From NCBI RefSeq assembly GCF_024347355.1, contig NZ_AP025468.1, positions 17,099 through 81,098 of the forward strand: DNA of 64,000 nucleotides. Reading direction: 5' to 3'. The notes below the pieces were generated by a model. It searched no databases. It was not told where the DNA came from and saw nothing but the letters and a program-made list of their open reading frames with translations. The position numbers were made by a program, and so were the translations under genes. Source of the stretch: Vibrio chagasii. Lineage in GTDB: Bacteria; Pseudomonadota; Gammaproteobacteria; Enterobacterales; Vibrionaceae. Positions 59,548 to 64,000 of this stretch are shown here, one piece after another. How positions within the stretch are numbered: position 1 is the stretch's first letter; each line of letters begins with the position of its first letter.

Positions 59548-61337
59548 TAACCAGCCTCCGGTAAATCATAAAGCGCACTATTTTGATAACCGCCAAGCTG
59601 AGAATGAACAGCTTGAGCCACTTCTTGAGGTGATTGACCTGGTGCGGCCACAACCTTAATTTCACCAACTTGCTGATGAACAGTAGTGCCTCGGCCTGCT
59701 GGGTAACTGCCATTAATAGCTGTCATTGCGCGACCTGTTCTCTGCTCTTGTTGGATCTGATGATAAGATTTGACCTCAGGTGCTGGAGTATCGCTATCCC
59801 AGAACTTTAAAGAGTCCATCCAGCCACTAACGGTATCCCAAATACCTGAGACTTTAGCCAAGCCAGCATCAAAGATCCCTGTTATTCCACCCCACATATC
59901 AGAGAAGAATCCAGTTATCGGTTCCCAATTGTTAATGACCATCCCAAGCGGTGACCAATCAAACAAAGTTTTGATGAAATTGAACGTTGCTGGAAATTCA
60001 GTTTTAAACCAGGTTAACTTGCCGCTAAACCACGCAGTTACTGCATCCCAGTTTTGATACAGTTGAACACCTGCAAAAATAAGAGCACCAACAGCAGCGA
60101 CAACCAAGCCGATAGGGTTTGCAGCCATAACGACATTTAACCCCGCCATGCCTGTTTTCATTAAACCGATGGCTTTTGCTACCTGAAAACCCGTAGCAAC
60201 AAAACTGGCCATGCCGACAACTAGCTTCGCAGCAATAAGCGAACCGATAGCAGTACCAATGACCTGCCAGCCTCCCATTGCTTGAGCAACACTATTTACA
60301 GCAGAACCAACACTCCATATCGCCACTGCAAAGTCTTTGGCGCCATAAACTAAGCTTTTTAGAGTGCCAACTACCTCAGCTTTGTTTTCTCGAACATACT
60401 TACTGACTGTCGAGCCTAACATCTGAATATCATCAGCCATCGTCCCACCAACAATGCCTGAGATTTCTTGCCAAGCGGATGTGATGGTATTGGTTAGGTT
60501 GTTAAAAGAGTGCCCATACTTTTTGGCACCATCAGCACCTTCATTGGTAAGCAGGTTAAACTGGCGCTGTTCATCCAGTAATTCATTTAACCCCTTGCCT
60601 GTATTGCGGATGTAAGTAACAACCTTGTTACCTTCCCCACCAAATAGCATGTCTGCTAAAGATGCAGCTTGCTGCTTATCAGTAACACTCTCTAAACGCT
60701 TCATGATGAATTCAAACTGATCGGCAGCATTCATTCCTTCCATCATCGCGGCATCAATACCCAAAGCCCCAAATACATCAGCAACAGAAGACTGTTCACC
60801 AAGGGCTTTAAACTCACCAAATTTATTGCTGAGCTCTTCGACTAGATCACCAATATTTTCGCCATTCAATCCGGCCTGCTGAGCGACACCATTCCAAGCT
60901 TTAAAACGATCGATACTCATATCATAGGCTTCAGCCATACCAACCATTTCAGCAGTCTGTTGGTTGGTGATCGTCATTAAGCCTGCAGTGGCCGTGGTCG
61001 CAGCCCAAATGGAGCCAACAGCGACACCGCCAGCCTTAGCAATGCCACGCAGCTTCTCACCCAAGCCAGATGCATCTTCAAATGCCTCTGCTTTTTCCCT
61101 TGCCCCATCTATTTCGTCACCCAATTTTTTATAGCGACGAGTTAGCAGGCCAACATCAGCACCGGCTAACTTAGATTTACGGATTTCCTTGGTCAACTTG
61201 CCTTGCTCTCGCTCGAGCTCCTTGACCGTTTTTGTGGCTTTACCCATTGACTCATTGAATGCAGAGCCAATTTTATTGAAACTGCCATCAACTGTGCCGC
61301 CAAGAGTGACAACCGTTTTAAGATTTTGCATTGCCAT
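59547..61337 (-). CDS. Tail tape-measure protein (P2 T-like)
   Basis: A 596-residue protein, shorter than P2 gpT (815), predicting a shorter tail. Residues 1-95 form a coiled coil (GKATKTVKELEREQGKLTKE). Hydrophobic segments lie near 105-125, 345-375 and 395-415 (AANPIGLVVAAVGALIFAGV). It sets tail length and is ejected with DNA. It overlaps the end of E'. Confidence 0.92.
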   Translation of the reverse strand: MAMQNLKTVVTLGGTVDGSFNKIGSAFNESMGKATKTVKELEREQGKLTKEIRKSKLAGADVGLLTRRYKKLGDEIDGAREKAEAFEDASGLGEKLRGIAKAGGVAVGSIWAATTATAGLMTITNQQTAEMVGMAEAYDMSIDRFKAWNGVAQQAGLNGENIGDLVEELSNKFGEFKALGEQSSVADVFGALGIDAAMMEGMNAADQFEFIMKRLESVTDKQQAASLADMLFGGEGNKVVTYIRNTGKGLNELLDEQRQFNLLTNEGADGAKKYGHSFNNLTNTITSAWQEISGIVGGTMADDIQMLGSTVSKYVRENKAEVVGTLKSLVYGAKDFAVAIWSVGSAVNSVAQAMGGWQVIGTAIGSLIAAKLVVGMASFVATGFQVAKAIGLMKTGMAGLNVVMAANPIGLVVAAVGALIFAGVQLYQNWDAVTAWFSGKLTWFKTEFPATFNFIKTLFDWSPLGMVINNWEPITGFFSDMWGGITGIFDAGLAKVSGIWDTVSGWMDSLKFWDSDTPAPEVKSYHQIQQEQRTGRAMTAINGSYPAGRGTTVHQQVGEIKVVAAPGQSPQEVAQAVHSQLGGYQNSALYDLPEAG

Positions 61338-61733
61338 TGCTATCTTCCTTCTTAGGACACAGTTCCAAGAATTCCACCAAGGTACTAATTGGCAATTCCA
61401 TTAACTCAGAGAGTTGCCAGCCTGTATGACTGGCAAGGACCATCATTGCTCGTTGGATGTCTCGCTCTTTGAGTTCTTCTTCGTAAAACCCTTATATGCC
61501 TTTTGCACCTCGCCATAATCAGTCATATCTAACTCTTGAATGACAGCGGTCTCAACTCCAGCCAACAATGACAAAAGGTGGATTTCCTTATCAGCGGGAT
61601 CTTTATTCTGCTTATCTGCAATTAGCTGATCACGAACTTTAGGGCGACGCATTGTAAGAGATTTGTATTCTTTACCTGCAACCGTTACAGGGTATTCAAG
61701 TTGAACTTCTTTTGTTTCTACTGGGTATTCCAT
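61318..61733 (-). CDS. Tail assembly chaperone E+E' made by -1 frameshift
   Basis: The first frame, E (61443-61733, 96 residues, MEYPVETKEVQLEYPVTVAG), is the P2 gpE type. The slippery heptamer GGGTTTT (minus strand, 61491-61485), in phase as G GGT TTT, lets ribosomes shift -1. They then read E' (YEEELKERDIQRAMMVLASH... ending at 61318), which overlaps the tape-measure start. Fusion of about 139 residues. The same E/E' design serves tape-measure assembly in P2. Confidence 0.85.
61485..61491 (-). promoter_or_regulatory. -1 ribosomal frameshift slippery site
   Basis: GGGTTTT on the minus strand, in X XXY YYZ phase with the E codons AAG GGT TTT. The -1 frame is open for 57 codons beyond the site. 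P2 itself uses a T-run heptamer; the sequence here differs. Confidence 0.7.
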
Positions 61734-61750
61734 AACTTATTTCCAATAAA

Positions 61751-61772
61751 AAAGGCCGCAATTGCGACCTTT
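61751..61772 (-). terminator. Attenuator/terminator between tube and E genes
   Basis: The stem AAAGGTCGC / GCGGCCTTT (one mismatch) around AATT is followed on the minus strand by TTTTATT. It would lower expression of the tail genes after the abundant tube protein. Confidence 0.65.
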
Positions 61773-61781
61773 GAAAATGAA

Positions 61782-61797
61782 TGCGACCGTGGTCGCA
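61782..61797. promoter_or_regulatory. Candidate ParB centromere site 3
   Basis: TGCGACCGTGGTCGCA, identical to the site at 30772-30787, in the short space between the tube gene and the terminator. Confidence 0.7.
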
Positions 61798-61802
61798 ATG
61801 AA

Positions 61803-62318
61803 TTAAGAGAGCTGCAGAATAGCGCGAATGCCCTCAAGGACATCGATGCCACCAAGCTTACGTACGTGGTTAACTGGATCGACTTCAATAAGAACCACGC
61901 CAGCACGAACAACCTTGTAATAGTCCAGCTTCATGGTTACTTTCATGGCTTTATCACGCTGGCTTCCAGTATCCTGAGTATCACGCTCAATCTTAGTGAT
62001 CATGCCGCCCAGTTCTTCAACTAGGTCATAACTACCACCTGAGAGATCGGTGTAAGTCGAGCAAACCGATACCGCAGTGCGGGTCCCTTGGCGCAAACCA
62101 AACAGAGGCAGAACCGTGACATCGACACCAAACAAAGAAAAACTGGCTTCCATACCAGCCATGCCTTCATCAACTGGGATAGGCATATCCATATCGCCAG
62201 CTTGAAAATCAGAGGTCAAAACCTCAAGAACGGGTGGCGTGTACTCTTTGGCATTACCGGCTTTGCCGATACCATCCACCCAAATAGCCCAGCGGCTAAG
62301 TAAGTTGTCACCTGCCAT
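61803..62318 (-). CDS. Major tail tube protein (P2 FII-like)
   Basis: A 171-residue protein equal in length to P2 FII (172). VDGIGKAGNAKEYTPPVLEV and MTIKIERDTQDT-type segments (here MITKIERDTQDTGSQRDKAM) are characteristic. It polymerises into the inner tube. It starts on the last base of the sheath stop region. Confidence 0.93.
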   Translation of the reverse strand: MAGDNLLSRWAIWVDGIGKAGNAKEYTPPVLEVLTSDFQAGDMDMPIPVDEGMAGMEASFSLFGVDVTVLPLFGLRQGTRTAVSVCSTYTDLSGGSYDLVEELGGMITKIERDTQDTGSQRDKAMKVTMKLDYYKVVRAGVVLIEVDPVNHVRKLGGIDVLEGIRAILQLS

Positions 62319-63784
62319 TAGCTAAATACCTCTTCCAGATAATCATTGTTTAAGCGGCTACGGAACACAATGTGCTCAGCCGGATACGGTGGACAGAAAT
62401 CGAAATCAAAGTACACCAGACCTTTTTGAATGGTCGCTGGCGTGTTCAGCTCTTTATCAGCCCAACACTCACCGCCCAGAATCGCTCCTAGCGCCTTTAA
62501 TTCACGCAGATAAGCATTTACCCCGGCAATCACATCATCTACGTAGGTTTTCGTGATGTTGCGGTCTACAGCCCACATGTGAGAGCGCTGTACACTGTCA
62601 TTGATGATGTCAGCTGTTCGGCGGGTCTGCTCAAACGTCCATTTAGGATCAACGCTGCAGGTACGGTTGCCCCAATGGCGGAAACCACCTTCACGGATGA
62701 TGGTGCTGACTTTGTTTTCGTTCAGCATATTCGCCGTGGTGTTTGGATCTCCCAGTGACCAATCCACTGGCTGAGAAGTACCAACAATGCCATAGACCTG
62801 CTGGTTCGACTTCGACCACCAGAAACCTTTCTCAGCATCAATACGGGCACGAAGGCCAGCAGCACGAGCGGAGTAAGGACGATCAATTTCCTTGGCTAGC
62901 TCGGTATCGAACACTCGAACCCATGGCCACGTCACTTCAACACGCTCACCGAACTGACGAGCACGCTTGATAGCGTCGGTATAGCTGGCAGTACGTTCAC
63001 AGTCTGAGTAGAAGATAGCGCGGAGGCGCTTAGCTTTAGCCTCGCCTTCACTCGATACGGCATCAACCTGACTAAACTCTGGAGCCACCAAAATGCGCGG
63101 TGTGTATCCGGTTTCAGTTTGGCTATCAAGCCAGCCTTGCATAGCCTTGATGATGTTTGCCTGGGTAGTGGCATCATCAGCACCTTCTTCGGCGCGAACC
63201 ACAATCACCAATGCACCTGTCTGATCAAAGATGTCATCAATTGCAGCGGGTAGCGTACCACCAACGCCAAGACCTTCAGCACGTTTGCGACTACCTGCCA
63301 CTGCAACCGGCTTATACAAAGGGAAAGGCTCATTCTCACCGCCAGTGAGATAAGTGCGAGGGGCAGAAGCCACATCACCACTGCCATCACCAAGCACAGC
63401 CACACCTACCAAAGCAGTAGCATTTGCATCGGATTCAATGGCGGCTTTAATTTCGTCTGCAGTCGAAGTAATTGCTTTATTGGCATCGGTGGCCAGCGTG
63501 ACTTTTACTTTGTTACCATCAACCATTACGGCCAGCGTTTCATCTGCAGCAGCAGGGTCAACCACTTCAATACTGATGGCGTTACCTTCCGTGCCTACTG
63601 TCTTAGCGGTAAACACTAAACCATCATTTAGAATTGAACTGCCAAAGGTGAGTGTAGCTGCAACTGCAGCGGCAGCTCCTGGTGCCGTACCAACCAGACC
63701 AATAACGGCTGATTTTACGGTTTGAATCGGGCGTGAACCGTCATCAATCTCGATGACTTCCACACCATGGAGAAATTGCGTCAT
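62318..63784 (-). CDS. Contractile tail sheath protein (P2 FI-like) with inserted domain
   Basis: A 488-residue protein; P2 FI is 396. The sheath core is clear: FLHGVEVIEIDDGSRPIQTV, YSARAAGLRARIDAEKGFWW, GFRHWGNRTCSVDP and RSHMWAVDRNITKTYVDDVI. Residues about 36-153 are extra relative to P2, are beta-rich (FTAKTVGTEGNAISIEVVDP, MVDGNKVKVTLATDAN), and probably form a domain on the sheath surface. Its noisy copy starts at 45901. Confidence 0.93.
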   Translation of the reverse strand: MTQFLHGVEVIEIDDGSRPIQTVKSAVIGLVGTAPGAAAAVAATLTFGSSILNDGLVFTAKTVGTEGNAISIEVVDPAAADETLAVMVDGNKVKVTLATDANKAITSTADEIKAAIESDANATALVGVAVLGDGSGDVASAPRTYLTGGENEPFPLYKPVAVAGSRKRAEGLGVGGTLPAAIDDIFDQTGALVIVVRAEEGADDATTQANIIKAMQGWLDSQTETGYTPRILVAPEFSQVDAVSSEGEAKAKRLRAIFYSDCERTASYTDAIKRARQFGERVEVTWPWVRVFDTELAKEIDRPYSARAAGLRARIDAEKGFWWSKSNQQVYGIVGTSQPVDWSLGDPNTTANMLNENKVSTIIREGGFRHWGNRTCSVDPKWTFEQTRRTADIINDSVQRSHMWAVDRNITKTYVDDVIAGVNAYLRELKALGAILGGECWADKELNTPATIQKGLVYFDFDFCPPYPAEHIVFRSRLNNDYLEEVFS

Positions 63785-63813
63785 AGCTAATTCCTATTCG
63801 TCGGGTAATAAAA

Positions 63814-63833
63814 AACCCCGCCGAGGCGGGGTT
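63814..63833 (-). terminator. Terminator between tail fibre and sheath
   Basis: The stem AACCCCGCC / GGCGGGGTT has a two-base loop, with a T6 tract on the minus strand. It ends the fibre transcript 9 bases after its stop and would need antitermination or a new promoter for the sheath. Confidence 0.85.
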
Positions 63834-63841
63834 AAGGTCAA

Positions 63842-64000
63842 TTATGCAAGAGGCTCGTGGTATTCCCTGAGCTGTAAGTAATCCAATTCAAAAACACCCT
63901 GAGCCGATGAGCCGCTGCTGAACGAACCACCACAATATGCTGTGGCGATTTCACCAATCACCACTGGGTCGGTAATAGTGCCTTCAAATAGCTGAGTTAA
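63842..64000 (-). CDS. C-terminal end of the tail fibre (continues from 45893)
   Basis: An open frame of 52 codons without a start, ending at 63842 and running off the window end. Its first bases (TTAACTC from 64000 downward) equal 45894-45900, where the fibre frame loses sense, and the frames join exactly: ...LSKDDL then TQLFEGTITDPVVIGEIATA ... FELDYLQLREYHEPLA. The joined C-terminus has the strand pattern of a LamG/concanavalin-like sandwich. The fibre would be 932 residues. Confidence 0.8.
   Translation of the reverse strand, partial: LTQLFEGTITDPVVIGEIATAYCGGSFSSGSSAQGVFELDYLQLREYHEPLA

Noticed and set aside
1..64000. CRISPR arrays, tRNA genes, rRNA, insertion sequences
   Set aside because: None seen: no regular direct repeats with spacers, no cloverleaf, no transposase motif in clean sequence.

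Overview
The window looks like a near-complete sequence record of a linear plasmid-prophage: a temperate telomere phage of the N15 / VHML / VP882 type, most likely from a Vibrio or related marine gammaproteobacterium. It carries a protelomerase (telN), a large N15-type RepA, a SopA/SopB-like partition pair, hairpin-telomere palindromes, a lambda-type head module with a cos site, and a P2-type contractile tail. The host assignment is inference from gene families, codon use and moderate GC; no host gene is present.

The layout is unusual. Positions 1-16135 are a good-quality copy of one end of the plasmid, read toward telomere L (centre 16135/16136). Positions 16136 to about 28960 are a very error-rich reverse complement of the same 16 kb. 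I matched them at several points, for example 16200 to 15765, 18545 to 13190, 21335 to 9600, 23880 to 6455, 25380 to 4545 and 28730 to 75. Positions from about 28960 to 45900 are unique and mostly clean: lysis, cos, terminase, capsid, baseplate, tail fibre. Positions 45901-53533 are again an error-rich reverse complement, this time of 53534 to about 63770. Telomere R lies at 53533/53534, and 53534-64000 is a clean copy of the other plasmid end (partition genes and tail sheath/tube genes). The tail-fibre gene stops at 45893-45900 and its missing C-terminus is the minus strand at 64000-63842, joined in frame through a shared 7-base overlap. The 64 kb therefore represent a genome of roughly 43-44 kb, with each end folded back through its hairpin. 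The many open frames inside the two noisy arms are not genes.

True gene order: telL - telN / orf13455 / repA - small ORF - cI | cro - orf - Q - ... - rdgC::ftsK-gamma - ssb - exonuclease - ... - com - DNA methyltransferase - (holin?) - endolysin - Rz/Rz1 - small proteins - cos - terS - terL - gpW - portal - protease/scaffold - gpD - MCP - FI - FII - Z - U - gpV - PAAR - gpW/J/I baseplate - SGNH-esterase tail fibre - sheath - tube - E/E' - tape measure - U - X - D | lysogeny genes, Xre/small-ORF pair, parB-parA - telR.

Control logic: CI (LexA-like, cleavable) is flanked on both sides by TAAACC-type operators. One set faces cro and the early/Q operon; the other faces a 59-residue ORF upstream of repA. 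TelN resolves replicated telomeres, RepA replicates the plasmid, and ParA/ParB segregate it through dispersed TGSGACC-N2-GGTCSCA sites. Most novel points: an RdgC protein fused to an FtsK-gamma-like KOPS-reading domain, two regulator-plus-small-ORF loci that resemble antirepressor modules, telomere-phased GTAACRTT repeats, and a sheath protein with a large inserted domain.
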